Positions 35,922 through 44,950 of a stretch of 64,000 nt of DNA are shown here, in pieces; position 1 is the stretch's first letter; each line of letters starts with the position of its first letter. Below the pieces are notes generated by a model, which was not told where the DNA came from, ran no database searches, and was given only the letters and a program-made list of their open reading frames with translations. Source of the stretch: Terrimonas sp. (lineage in GTDB: Bacteria; Bacteroidota; Bacteroidia; Chitinophagales; Chitinophagaceae); assembly GCA_016125075.1 (NCBI GenBank), contig WGMO01000019.1:92020-156019 (forward strand). The letters run 5' to 3'. The translations under genes and the position numbers were made by a program.

Positions 35922-36326
35922 TTGAGGAAATTTTCCGCCATATTACTCAACCTGGTCTTTGTTGCGGCCAGCATCATCATGCCTTATGGCAATTTCCAGG
36001 ATGACCTGGCACTTCATACCGTTTACAACGATCTTCAGCAACAGGATCCCGATCTGAATATCGGTGAATTCATTTTTGAAAAACTATTGGTATTCGGACA
36101 GTTCCTGGAACATGACGACGAAGATGACGAGTTGCCTGTTCATCCCATTCCCGCCAATACCGTTGTGCTGCAGCTACAAACCGGAAGTATCGTCCTCACT
36201 AAATTTTCCTTAGACATTGAATCCCGGCAGGCTCCTCCGGAAAAACCAACCTGCCACTTTAAGGATATCAGTTATTTCCCGGAATACCATCCCAGCATTT
36301 TTCATCCTCCCAGTTCAGCCGCCTGA
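35922..36326 (+). CDS. Small secreted protein of unknown function (acidic/His-rich)
   Basis: A protein of about 134 residues from a TTG start at 35922: hydrophobic signal segment (FSAILLNLVFVAASIIMP), then a mature region with the acidic-histidine patch LEHDDEDDELPVHPIP (near residues 65-80) and a C-terminus with two FHPP/YHPS-type motifs (FPEYHPSIFHPPSSAA). An ATG at 35823 is in frame but overlaps the divergent gene and lacks signal-peptide character. I do not recognise the family. Similar short secreted proteins accompany efflux clusters in Bacteroidota, and an RND system follows downstream (inference). Metal binding is possible. Confidence 0.6.
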   Translation: MRKFSAILLNLVFVAASIIMPYGNFQDDLALHTVYNDLQQQDPDLNIGEFIFEKLLVFGQFLEHDDEDDELPVHPIPANTVVLQLQTGSIVLTKFSLDIESRQAPPEKPTCHFKDISYFPEYHPSIFHPPSSAA

Positions 36327-36386
36327 TGATTTTTCCCAGCCATCTATTCCTTTAGATGGAATTATTTTATCAGAAAAGAAACTAAT

Positions 36387-36809
36387 ATGAAAAAAATATT
36401 TTCAGTATGGGTATGCTGTGCCCTGCTTGTATTTTCCTGTACAGCACAAAAGATCAAAATGCCCAAAGCCGTATCTGATGCTTTTGCCACTAAATTCCCT
36501 GAAGCAAAAGAGGTAAAATGGGGCAAAGAAAGCGCGACAGAATATGAAGCGGAATTCAAAGTAAAGGGGCAGTCCGTTTCAGCCAATTTTGATGCAACCG
36601 GGAAATGGGTGGAAACAGAATCGACCATTGCCCTCTCCGACCTGCCCCCGGCCGTAGTGGCAGCGGTGAAAGGTAAATTCCCGAATGCCGAAATGACCGG
36701 CGCGGAAAAAGTGGATCAACCCGGAAAATCACTTTATGAAGTATTATTAAAATCAAATGGCCGGAAAAAAAGCGTCGAACTGACACCGGAAGGAGTATTT
36801 ACGGAATAA
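36387..36809 (+). CDS. PepSY-like (BLIP-like) domain lipoprotein
   Basis: A 140-residue exported protein: signal peptide with lipobox VFSC18, then two PepSY-like repeats (VSDAFATKFPEAKEVKWGKE; VVAAVKGKFPNAEMTGAEKV) of the type called PepSY-like or putative beta-lactamase-inhibitor-like. Such proteins are abundant and mostly uncharacterised in Bacteroidota. It lies 60 nt after the small secreted gene and before the efflux genes but ends in its own terminator. Confidence 0.85.
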   Translation: MKKIFSVWVCCALLVFSCTAQKIKMPKAVSDAFATKFPEAKEVKWGKESATEYEAEFKVKGQSVSANFDATGKWVETESTIALSDLPPAVVAAVKGKFPNAEMTGAEKVDQPGKSLYEVLLKSNGRKKSVELTPEGVFTE

Positions 36810-36815
36810 TAATTT

Positions 36816-36847
36816 AAAGGCAGGCTCTAAGGAGCCTGCCTTTATTT
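36816..36847 (+). terminator. Terminator between PepSY-like gene and YncE-RND cluster
   Basis: Perfect 12-bp stem (36816-36827 with 36832-36843), 4-nt loop, then TTTATTT. It separates the small secreted genes from the efflux operon transcriptionally. Confidence 0.85.
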
Positions 36848-36883
36848 AAAAAAAAAATTTTATAACAATAAAACTATTTTAAA

Positions 36884-37903
36884 ATGAAAAAAATAACATT
36901 CATGTCATTCCTGTCCCTCTTGCTGTTTTTTTACTGCAATACATATGCGCAGGGAGATGCAGAGTTCAGGATCCGAAATACATTTCATATCCAAAGCCCG
37001 GGGGGCTGGGACTACCTCACCTTAGGGCCAGGCAACAACCGCCTTTATGTATCCCATGGCACACAGGTCAATATCCTGGATGCCACCACCGGTGACTCTT
37101 TAGGTGTAATTGAAAATACCACAGGGGTACACGGAATTGCCTTTGACCAGGCAAACGGGAAAGGGTATACCAGTAATGGCCGCATCAATAATGTATCGGT
37201 TTTTAACCTTGCCGATAACAAAGTGATTACGCAAATACCCACCGGTGAAAACCCGGATGCTATTTTATATGAGCCATTTACTAAAACGATCATTACCTGT
37301 AATGGTCGCAGTCATGACCTTACCCTGATCGATCCTTCACGCAACAGTGTGATCGCCACCATACCGGTCGGCGGAAAGCCCGAAACTGCCGTATCGGATG
37401 AAGCGGGTAAACTGTACGTAAACATTGAAGATAAAAGTGAGATCGTGGTTGTCGATCTGAACAATTTTACTGTTCTGGATCACTGGCCGCTTGCACCCGC
37501 CGAAGAACCCACCGGCCTGGTTATCGATAAAAAAACAAACCGTTTATTTGCCGGTTGTGGTAATAAATTGCTGGCAGTGGTTGATATCGTGACAGGAAAA
37601 GTAGTTAAAACTTTACCCATCGGTGATGGTTGTGATGGTGTGGGTTTTGATTCCGAAACCAAAAACATTTTTACTTCAAACGGCGAAGGCAGCCTTTCCA
37701 TTTTTCATGAAAATTCTGCCAATGACATAGTGGCCATTGCCACAATTCCGACCAAAAGAGGAGCCAGGACCATTGCGGTGAATAGTCAGACACATTTTAT
37801 TTATCTTCCTACAGCAGATTTTGAACAAGCAGATCCCAATGCCGCGAAAGGAAGACCAAAAATGATTCCCGGTACCTTCCAGGTATTGGTGATAGGGCAG
37901 TAA
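36884..37903 (+). CDS. YncE-like secreted beta-propeller protein
   Basis: A 339-residue exported seven-bladed propeller. Signal peptide 1-22 (ending TYAQG), then YVTN/NHL-type blades: NRLYVSHGTQVNILDATTGD, VSVFNLADNKVITQIPTGEN, LTLIDPSRNSVIATIPVGGK, NKLLAVVDIVTGKVVKTLPI. Relatives bind DNA or surface ligands, or have no known role. It begins the efflux run, and its stop codon overlaps an in-frame ATG upstream of tolC, so it is probably co-transcribed with the pump. Confidence 0.88.
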   Translation: MKKITFMSFLSLLLFFYCNTYAQGDAEFRIRNTFHIQSPGGWDYLTLGPGNNRLYVSHGTQVNILDATTGDSLGVIENTTGVHGIAFDQANGKGYTSNGRINNVSVFNLADNKVITQIPTGENPDAILYEPFTKTIITCNGRSHDLTLIDPSRNSVIATIPVGGKPETAVSDEAGKLYVNIEDKSEIVVVDLNNFTVLDHWPLAPAEEPTGLVIDKKTNRLFAGCGNKLLAVVDIVTGKVVKTLPIGDGCDGVGFDSETKNIFTSNGEGSLSIFHENSANDIVAIATIPTKRGARTIAVNSQTHFIYLPTADFEQADPNAAKGRPKMIPGTFQVLVIGQ

Positions 37904-37929
37904 TGCCTGGCAGCCTGAAAAATGAAATT

Positions 37930-39165
37930 ATGAAAAGGGTATCGATCATATTATTGTTATTTTTTGTTGCCCGATCCGTAAACGGACAACAAAACACACT
38001 TGAGTTTTTTATTGACCGGGCACTGGAAAACAGCCCGTTGCTGAAAGACCTCCGGAACCAGGCAGAGGCTAACCTTGCCGATAGCCAGTTGGTCATTGCG
38101 GGATACAAACCCCAGGTCACCGGCAGCAGTTACAATTCCTATGCCCCCGTCATAAAAGGATTTGGCTATGATAAAGCCATTACCAATGGCAGTAATATTG
38201 CTGCCCTGATTGGTATTAACAAGACAATCGTTGGCAAGAACAACCTTGGTTCCCAGTTTGAAAGCATCCGGTTGAACAATGAAACGGCCAATAACACTGG
38301 TAAGATCACCGAACAGGAATTGAAGCGATCCGTCACCGCACAATACATTACCACCTGGAGTGATTTGCTTCAAATTGATTTTAACAGGGAAATCCTTGAT
38401 CTGCTGAAAAAAGAGGAAGTGCTTTTAAAGGTGCTGACAGCAAAAAACGTTTACCGGCAAACCGATTACCTGGCCTTTCTTGTAACGCTTCAACAACAGG
38501 ACCTGCTGCTGAAACAACTTTCCATCCAGTACAGGAATGACGTTGGCACGCTGAATTACCTGAGCGGCGTTGTAGATACGGGATCCGTAACACTGATAGC
38601 ACCGGCGATTGAGTTGAATACCTTGCCGGAGCTGGCTTCCTCCGTATTTTTTCACCAGTTTACGCTTGACAGCTTAAAACTGAAAAACAGCAGGGACCTC
38701 CTGAATTACAGCTATAAACCAAAGATCAACCTCTTTGCGGATGGCGGCTATAATTCATCGCTTGCCTACAGGGCCTATAAAAATTTCGGCGTGAGCCTGG
38801 GTATCAGTTTATCAGTGCCTATTTATGACGGGCAGCAGAAAAAGATCCGTGAAAGCAAACTGGCCCTTGCAGAAAAGACAATAACCGGCTATAAGGACTA
38901 CTATGCCAAACAGTATGAACAGCAACTGGCGCAATTAAAACAGCAACTATCCGCCACAGAGCGCCTGCTCTTGGATATCCGGGAACAGATCAAGTATGCA
39001 GAGACCCTCATTACCGTTAACGGCAAACTTTTACAAACCGGGGAAACAAGAATTGCGGATTATATCCTTGCGATCAACAATTATCTCAATGCCAAAAACC
39101 TGTTGACGCAAAACAGGGTGAACCGTTTGCAAATTATCAACGAGATCAATTACTGGAACCGATAA
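37930..39165 (+). CDS. TolC family outer-membrane efflux protein
   Basis: A 411-residue outer-membrane factor. The signal peptide begins at ATG 37930 (MKRVSIILLLFFVARSVNGQ); an ATG at 37903 overlaps the previous stop and would precede the signal. Two long helical repeats typical of TolC are present (NSPLLKDLRNQAEANLADSQ; later KTITGYKDYYAKQYEQQLAQ and TRIADYILAINNYLNAKNLL). It forms the outer-membrane duct for the downstream adaptor and RND pump. Confidence 0.87.
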   Translation: MKRVSIILLLFFVARSVNGQQNTLEFFIDRALENSPLLKDLRNQAEANLADSQLVIAGYKPQVTGSSYNSYAPVIKGFGYDKAITNGSNIAALIGINKTIVGKNNLGSQFESIRLNNETANNTGKITEQELKRSVTAQYITTWSDLLQIDFNREILDLLKKEEVLLKVLTAKNVYRQTDYLAFLVTLQQQDLLLKQLSIQYRNDVGTLNYLSGVVDTGSVTLIAPAIELNTLPELASSVFFHQFTLDSLKLKNSRDLLNYSYKPKINLFADGGYNSSLAYRAYKNFGVSLGISLSVPIYDGQQKKIRESKLALAEKTITGYKDYYAKQYEQQLAQLKQQLSATERLLLDIREQIKYAETLITVNGKLLQTGETRIADYILAINNYLNAKNLLTQNRVNRLQIINEINYWNR

Positions 39166-39176
39166 AAAAAAATTTG

Positions 39177-40106
39177 ATGAAAAAAATTATCGCTAGTTAC
39201 CTGTTACCCCTCCTGGTTATTACCGGGCCCATGATTGGCTGCAGCAGCCCTGAATCAACAGCAGCAGCAGATGTGCCGGTGACCGTTACTCCTGTTACGG
39301 TAACCGGCATCAGCCATGAACCTATGACCAACAGTTTTGAGCTCAATGCCACTTCCGCCTACCTTCAAAAATGGTCTGTGAAATCGAATGTGAACGGATA
39401 TATTCAAACAACGCAAGCGCAACTTAACAAGACCGTCCATGCCGGACAGGTACTGTTTACCATCAAAACAAAGGAAGCCACCAGTATCGGATCTGTGATC
39501 AATGACCTGGATTCCAGCCTTCGTTTTACAGGAACCAATTCCATTACTGCTGCAGCAGGAGGGTTCCTGTCTGAGATCAATCACCAGGCAGGTGATTATG
39601 TGCTCGATGGTGAACAACTGGCGACCATCACCGATACCAGGAGTTTTGTCTTTCTTTTGAATTTGCCTTATGAGCTCAGGCCTTACCTCCTCAACAGGAA
39701 GGACCTGGAGCTGGTGCTACCGGATGGGGAACAATTACCCTGTTCCATCCAGGGAATGATGCCGGCCATGGATTCTGCCACACAAACACAACGTATCATT
39801 CTTAAAGTAAACCCTTCGCACCCCATACCAGAAAACCTGATTGCCAAAGTCAGGGTCACGCAGGCGCTGAAAGAACACCCTGTATCCCTGCCCAAATCAG
39901 CTGTATTGACAAATGAGACACAGGATGAATTCTGGGTGATGAAAATGACGGACAGCACCACCGCTGTAAAAGTTCCGGTAAGGATTGGCCTCGAAAACAA
40001 TGACCGGGTAGAAATACTCACCCCTCCTTTTAGTGATGCCGACAGAATAGTATTGACCGGGAACTACGGCTTACCCGATACGGCCAAAGTAAAAATTGTT
40101 CAATAA
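39177..40106 (+). CDS. RND efflux periplasmic adaptor (membrane fusion) lipoprotein
   Basis: A 309-residue HlyD-like adaptor with lipobox MIGC22. The lipoyl-like halves are visible (VKSNVNGYIQTTQAQLNKTVHAGQVLFTIK; then FLSEINHQAGDYVLDGEQLATI), followed by a beta-barrel and membrane-proximal domain (DRIVLTGNYGLPDTAKVKI). The alpha-hairpin is very short. It links the inner-membrane pump to TolC. ATG 39177 is preferred over the adjacent TTG. Confidence 0.86.
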   Translation: MKKIIASYLLPLLVITGPMIGCSSPESTAAADVPVTVTPVTVTGISHEPMTNSFELNATSAYLQKWSVKSNVNGYIQTTQAQLNKTVHAGQVLFTIKTKEATSIGSVINDLDSSLRFTGTNSITAAAGGFLSEINHQAGDYVLDGEQLATITDTRSFVFLLNLPYELRPYLLNRKDLELVLPDGEQLPCSIQGMMPAMDSATQTQRIILKVNPSHPIPENLIAKVRVTQALKEHPVSLPKSAVLTNETQDEFWVMKMTDSTTAVKVPVRIGLENNDRVEILTPPFSDADRIVLTGNYGLPDTAKVKIVQ

Positions 40107-40112
40107 AACCGC

Positions 40113-43100
40113 ATGAAAAATTTCTTTGTTACCTATAAAAATCCGCTGACTGTTATAATCGTCTTATTCCTGCTGGGTGGTTTTTTTGCATACAGCAGGA
40201 TGCAAACGGCACTCTTCCCGGAAATCACTTTCCCGAAAATAAAAGTGATTGCCGACGCGGGACAGCAACCTGCCGATAAGATGATGATCACGGTAACCCG
40301 CCCCCTGGAAAATGCGATCAAGAAAGTTCCGGAACTAAAAACCTTACGCAGTACCACCAGCCGCGGCAGTTGCGAAATTTCTGCATTCCTCAACTGGAAT
40401 GCCGATATCGATATCAGCCAGCAAAGGATCGAATCAAGGATCAGTGAAATCAATAACGAATTACCTGCCGGTGTGCAGATCACGGTGGAAAGAATGAACC
40501 CTTCGATTCTGCCTGTAATCGGTTATTCCCTTGAAAGCCGTTCAAAATCGCCCATCGAAATGAAATTGCTGGCCCTGTACACCATCAAACCATTCCTGTC
40601 GCAAGTAGAAGGGGTATCGGAGGTCAGGGTGATCGGTGGCAAAACAAAGGAATACTGGTTACAACTGGACCCCCAAAAGATGAACACCCTGGGACTGACG
40701 CCGGAAATGATTGCCGGGATCCTCGGTCAAACAAATTTCATACAATCCAATGGCTATTTATCAGACTATAAGATGATGTACCTGACGGTTACCGATGCCA
40801 CTGTAAGATCAAAGCAGCAACTGGAGCAGACCGTGATCAGCAATAATGGCAAGAGGACCATCCTGCTAAAAGATATTGCGGATGTGCAGGTACAGGAAGC
40901 CAAAGAATATGTCAAGATCAATGCCAACGGGCATGAGGGTATCCTGATAGCAATCGTTAAACAACCCAACAGCAACCTTGTGGATCTCTCCGCAAAAATG
41001 AAAGCCAAACTGGCCGAACTGAAAACCACGCTCCCCGGTGACGTCCGGATTACGACTTATTATGACCAGGCCAATTTCGTGAATGATGCCGTGAAAAGTG
41101 TTACGGACAGTCTTTGGTTGGGCCTGGTACTGGCGATCATCGTGGCAGTCATCTTTCTGAGATCCTTAAAAGCCAGTAGCGTTATTCTTGTCACGATCCC
41201 CATCACCTTATGCCTTTCCCTGATCGTATTGTATGCCACCGGGCAGACATTGAACATCATGACCCTGGGCGCTATTGCTGCTGCCATCGGCCTGATCATT
41301 GATGATGCGATCGTAGTGGTGGAGCAGATACACCGGACCCATGAAGAGCAACCGGGTGAATCATCCCTGACCCTGGTGCAAAAAGCCATCCGGTATCTGT
41401 TCCCGGCGATGGTGGGTTCCTCCCTGAGTACAATTGTCATTTTCCTCCCCTTTCTATTGATGAGCGGGGTGGCCGGAGCCTATTTTAAAGTGATGACCAA
41501 TTCCATGATCATCACTTTGGTCTGTTCCTTTATCGTCACCTGGCTGCTCCTGCCCGTGATTTACTTATTATTCAGCCGGCATAAAATTCCGGCCGGCAAG
41601 AAACCGGTTGTTGGTAAACCAAAAAAATCGCAGGCCTGGGTTAAGTTCTTTATTCAGAAAAGCTATATCAGTTTTGGGATCATCCTGGTACTGGTAGCAT
41701 CGATTATATTCATTTTCCCAAAACTACAAACCGGGTTTTTACCCGAAATGGATGAGGGCAGTATTGTACTGGATTATACTTCCCCGCCGGGCACCTCGCT
41801 GGAAGAAACGGACCGTATGTTAAGTGAAGTTGAAAAAATAATTGTAAAGGTTCCCGAGGTTCAGGCTTATTCGAGAAGGACGGGAACACAGATGGGTTTT
41901 TTTATTACGGAACCCAATGATGGAGATTACCTGATCCAGCTCAAAAAGAACAGGAAGCGTTCAACCGAGGAAGTGATCAGCGATATCAGAAAGAAGGTGG
42001 AAAGTTCCCAGCCGGCCTTAAGGATCGATTTCGGACAGGTGATCGGGGATATGCTGGGAGACCTTATGGAATCAGTCCAACCCGTTGAAATAAAGATTTT
42101 CGGCACTAATCCCGAAAAGCTCCGAAGCCTGTCAAAGGAAGTAAACGGGATCGTGGAGCAGGTACCGGGTACCGCAGACCAGTTTGATGGCATCATCATC
42201 GCAGGGCCTTCCATCAATGTGCTACCGAATGCTGGAGTGCTGGCCCAGTTTGGGCTATCCCCTTCCAATTTTCAATACCAGTTGCAAACTGCCCTGGAGG
42301 GTAATATCGTGGGCAGTGTTTATGACAAGGACCAATTAAGCAGTATCCGGATTGTTTATCCCGGCAGCCGGCATCTCAGTGTTGAGGATATAAAAAAATT
42401 ACAGGTATTTCTTCCGGGAGGGCAATTAAAACCGATTGAACAAATGGCCGAGGTGCAGTTGAACCCCGGTGAAGCTGAAATTCACAGGGAAAACCTGCAA
42501 TCGATGGGAATCGTAACGGCCCGGCTTGAAAACCGTGACCTTGGCAGTACGGTAAAAGAAATACAAAGAAGGGTGAAGGCCCGGGTTTCCCTTCCCCAGG
42601 GGTATAGTATCGAATATGGGGGCGCTTATGCAGAACAACAGCAGTCCTTTAATGAATTGCTGGTGATCCTGGTGACGGCCAGTTTATTGGTTTTTGGGGT
42701 CATCCTTTTTTTGTTCAAAGATTTCCGGGTAGCCTTCGCCATTTTATTCATAGCCGTTTTGGGAATTTCCGGTAGCTATATGGGTTTGTATTTTACCCAT
42801 ACTCCCCTAAATGTAGGCAGCTATACCGGGTTGATTATGATCGTGGGAATCATTGGCGAAAATGCCATCTTTACCTTCCTGCAGTTTAAAGAAAGCCTCC
42901 GGGGGAAAACGGTGGATGAGGCCATCATCTACGCCATCTCTACCCGTTTAAGGCCGAAGCTGATGACAGCCCTGGGAGCAATCATTGCTTTAATGCCTTT
43001 AGCCTTGGGAATAGGTACGGGGGCCCAGTTACACCAGCCCCTGGCAATCGCCGTAATCGGGGGCTTCCTGATGGCCCTACCACTGCTGCTGGTTGTACTG

Positions 43101-43139
43101 CCATCCCTGCTGCGTTTAATATTCAGAAAACAGTCATAA
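40113..43139 (+). CDS. Efflux RND transporter permease (AcrB/HAE family)
   Basis: A 1008-residue inner-membrane proton-driven pump with two symmetric halves, each one TM, a large periplasmic loop and five TMs. The TM4 proton-relay motif GLIIDDAIVVVEQ (near residues 394-406) has the double Asp typical of AcrB-type pumps. The second loop begins after LQTGFLPEMDEGSIVLDY. The substrate is unknown; sequence alone does not show the metal-site motif of CusA. The gene follows the adaptor by 6 nt. Confidence 0.93.
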   Translation: MKNFFVTYKNPLTVIIVLFLLGGFFAYSRMQTALFPEITFPKIKVIADAGQQPADKMMITVTRPLENAIKKVPELKTLRSTTSRGSCEISAFLNWNADIDISQQRIESRISEINNELPAGVQITVERMNPSILPVIGYSLESRSKSPIEMKLLALYTIKPFLSQVEGVSEVRVIGGKTKEYWLQLDPQKMNTLGLTPEMIAGILGQTNFIQSNGYLSDYKMMYLTVTDATVRSKQQLEQTVISNNGKRTILLKDIADVQVQEAKEYVKINANGHEGILIAIVKQPNSNLVDLSAKMKAKLAELKTTLPGDVRITTYYDQANFVNDAVKSVTDSLWLGLVLAIIVAVIFLRSLKASSVILVTIPITLCLSLIVLYATGQTLNIMTLGAIAAAIGLIIDDAIVVVEQIHRTHEEQPGESSLTLVQKAIRYLFPAMVGSSLSTIVIFLPFLLMSGVAGAYFKVMTNSMIITLVCSFIVTWLLLPVIYLLFSRHKIPAGKKPVVGKPKKSQAWVKFFIQKSYISFGIILVLVASIIFIFPKLQTGFLPEMDEGSIVLDYTSPPGTSLEETDRMLSEVEKIIVKVPEVQAYSRRTGTQMGFFITEPNDGDYLIQLKKNRKRSTEEVISDIRKKVESSQPALRIDFGQVIGDMLGDLMESVQPVEIKIFGTNPEKLRSLSKEVNGIVEQVPGTADQFDGIIIAGPSINVLPNAGVLAQFGLSPSNFQYQLQTALEGNIVGSVYDKDQLSSIRIVYPGSRHLSVEDIKKLQVFLPGGQLKPIEQMAEVQLNPGEAEIHRENLQSMGIVTARLENRDLGSTVKEIQRRVKARVSLPQGYSIEYGGAYAEQQQSFNELLVILVTASLLVFGVILFLFKDFRVAFAILFIAVLGISGSYMGLYFTHTPLNVGSYTGLIMIVGIIGENAIFTFLQFKESLRGKTVDEAIIYAISTRLRPKLMTALGAIIALMPLALGIGTGAQLHQPLAIAVIGGFLMALPLLLVVLPSLLRLIFRKQS

Positions 43140-43152
43140 TCCCCGCAGCGCT

Positions 43153-43160
43153 TATCTTTG
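43153..43160 (+). promoter_or_regulatory. -7 promoter element of pheS
   Basis: TATCTTTG, a full match, ends 7 nt before ATG 43168, so pheS mRNA should be leaderless or nearly so. Confidence 0.6.
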
Positions 43161-43167
43161 CAGCCTT

Positions 43168-44196
43168 ATGGAACAACTGTTACAACAGATAGAAGCCTAT
43201 AAACAGGAAGTGGCCGGTTTCAGTGCTGCTGATTCTACTGCGCTGGAGGCCTTCCGCATCAAATGGCTGGGCACAAAAGGTATTGTAAAAGCCACCATGG
43301 GCGAAATGAAGAATGTGCCTAATGAAAAGAAAAAAGAATTTGGACAGGTATTGAACGAGTTTAAAACCTTTGTCGAGAACCGCTTTGAAGAACTCAAAGA
43401 GGGTGCGGGCAACGGTCAACAGGCAACGGCCCCTGAAACAGACTTTTCCCTGCCGGGTGACCATATTCCCGTAGGTACCCGCCATCCGATTACGATGGTA
43501 AGGAACAGGATCATTTCCATATTTCAGCAACTGGGATTTTCGGTTGCAACCGGCCCGGAGATCGAAGATGACTGGCATAATTTTACGGCACTCAATCTAC
43601 CGGCCCATCACCCTGCCAGGGATATGCAGGATACATTTTATGTGCATCAAAACCCCGACTGGCTTTTACGCACGCATACCAGTAATGTCCAGATCAGGGA
43701 AATGGAAAAAGGTAAACTGCCGATCCGCATCATTTGCCCGGGACGGGTGTACCGAAATGAAACGGTCAGTGCGAGGGCCCATTGTTTCTTTCACCAGGTA
43801 GAAGGATTGTATATTGATGAGAACGTAAGTTTTGCCGACCTGAAACAGACACTGTATTTTTTTGTAAAGGAAATGTTTGGCAAAGATGTCAGGGTCCGCT
43901 TCCGCCCCTCTTATTTTCCTTTTACCGAACCCAGCGCCGAAATGGATGTTAGCTGTTTTATTTGCGGTGGTGAGGGTTGCCGGGTTTGCAAACATACCGG
44001 TTGGGTGGAGATACTCGGCTGTGGCATGGTGCATCCCAATGTCCTGGAAAATTGTGGCATCGACAGCAATAAATACACCGGCTTTGCCTTTGGCATGGGT
44101 ATCGAACGGCCGGCGATGCTCTTATATGGTGTCAATGATCTTCGATTGTTTAGTGAAAATGATATCAGGTTCCTGAAACAATTTACAAGTGCATAA
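43168..44196 (+). CDS. pheS: Phenylalanine-tRNA ligase alpha subunit
   Basis: A 342-residue catalytic subunit that charges tRNA-Phe together with PheT. An N-terminal coiled coil (1-85) precedes the class II core: motif 2 (RIICPGRVYRNETVSARAHCFFHQVEGL), the FRPSYFPFTEPSAEMDV block, and motif 3 (GFAFGMGIERPAMLLYG). A cysteine-rich insert (CFICGGEGCRVCKHTGW) suggests bound zinc, as in many bacterial PheS. pheT is not adjacent; a 26-bp terminator follows. Confidence 0.97.
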   Translation: MEQLLQQIEAYKQEVAGFSAADSTALEAFRIKWLGTKGIVKATMGEMKNVPNEKKKEFGQVLNEFKTFVENRFEELKEGAGNGQQATAPETDFSLPGDHIPVGTRHPITMVRNRIISIFQQLGFSVATGPEIEDDWHNFTALNLPAHHPARDMQDTFYVHQNPDWLLRTHTSNVQIREMEKGKLPIRIICPGRVYRNETVSARAHCFFHQVEGLYIDENVSFADLKQTLYFFVKEMFGKDVRVRFRPSYFPFTEPSAEMDVSCFICGGEGCRVCKHTGWVEILGCGMVHPNVLENCGIDSNKYTGFAFGMGIERPAMLLYGVNDLRLFSENDIRFLKQFTSA

Positions 44197-44205
44197 CGGA
44201 AAAGA

Positions 44206-44261
44206 AACCCCATCAACCAGGAAGCCGCATTTTTGAATGCGGCTTCCTGGTTGATGGGGTT
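44206..44261. terminator. 26-bp perfect bidirectional terminator
   Basis: Positions 44206-44231 and 44236-44261 are exact reverse complements with a TTTG loop. It lies between the convergent stops of pheS (44196) and the 44266-44871 gene and has short A/T-rich flanks on both sides. Confidence 0.85.
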
Positions 44262-44265
44262 ATTG

Positions 44266-44871
44266 TTATTTTGATTTCATGAACCGGTAACTAAAAAAAG
44301 CAGCTGCGGCAAAGCAAAAGACTGCAATATAGAACCAGGGTGTAAACTCTGCCACGATTTTCATGCTATCTCCCATATCCAGGTTAAACCCATTATTATT
44401 CCCGGAAGAAGAGGGCACATCTGTCCTGATCTGGCTTTTCACATCGATCATCAGGGCCACCAGGGCCACCACTGTGGCGGATCCCAGTAGTAGGGTGAGC
44501 ACAGATCTGCCTTTGAAACTCATGAAAGATAAGATGGCCGCTAAAATCCCCATTCCCAGGGCTGCCAATGCAAAAAGATTGGGATCCTTTGTGGATTTTT
44601 TATTCGTACCCATATTCATATTGCTATTGCCCATATCACCAAACATTGAATGCTGGTTTCCGGGGTCCTTGATTTCAAACCCGGTAGCCAGTTCCAGCCC
44701 GGTTACTTCTTTAAATGACATATTTCCGCATTTGATATTAACAAATGGCATCAGGAAAACAAGTACGCCGATGATCAGGGAGGCGGAAACGGGTAGTTTT
44801 GTTCCAAAAAGCCCCGGTGAAGAAACAGTAGAGGCCGCTTGTTCTGCAGGTGGTTGTTGGCTGGGTTCCAT
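44266..44871 (-). CDS. Hypothetical four-helix membrane protein
   Basis: A 201-residue protein with a short Gln/Pro/Ala-rich cytosolic start and about four membrane helices (roughly 28-46, 98-118, 124-142, 178-196). The loop after helix 1 contains a conserved-looking KCGNMSFKEVTGLELATG and an Asn/Met-rich stretch (MFGDMGNSNMNMGTNKK). No named domain is recognised. It is divergent from the 3-hydroxyacyl-CoA dehydrogenase gene, 79 nt away. Confidence 0.75.
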   Translation of the reverse strand: MEPSQQPPAEQAASTVSSPGLFGTKLPVSASLIIGVLVFLMPFVNIKCGNMSFKEVTGLELATGFEIKDPGNQHSMFGDMGNSNMNMGTNKKSTKDPNLFALAALGMGILAAILSFMSFKGRSVLTLLLGSATVVALVALMIDVKSQIRTDVPSSSGNNNGFNLDMGDSMKIVAEFTPWFYIAVFCFAAAAFFSYRFMKSK

Positions 44872-44950
44872 TTTTAAAAATTTATAGTAAGGTACTGAAT
44901 TCTACTTATCCTTCATTTACCTTTATCCTTTATAAGGAAAAAACTAATCA

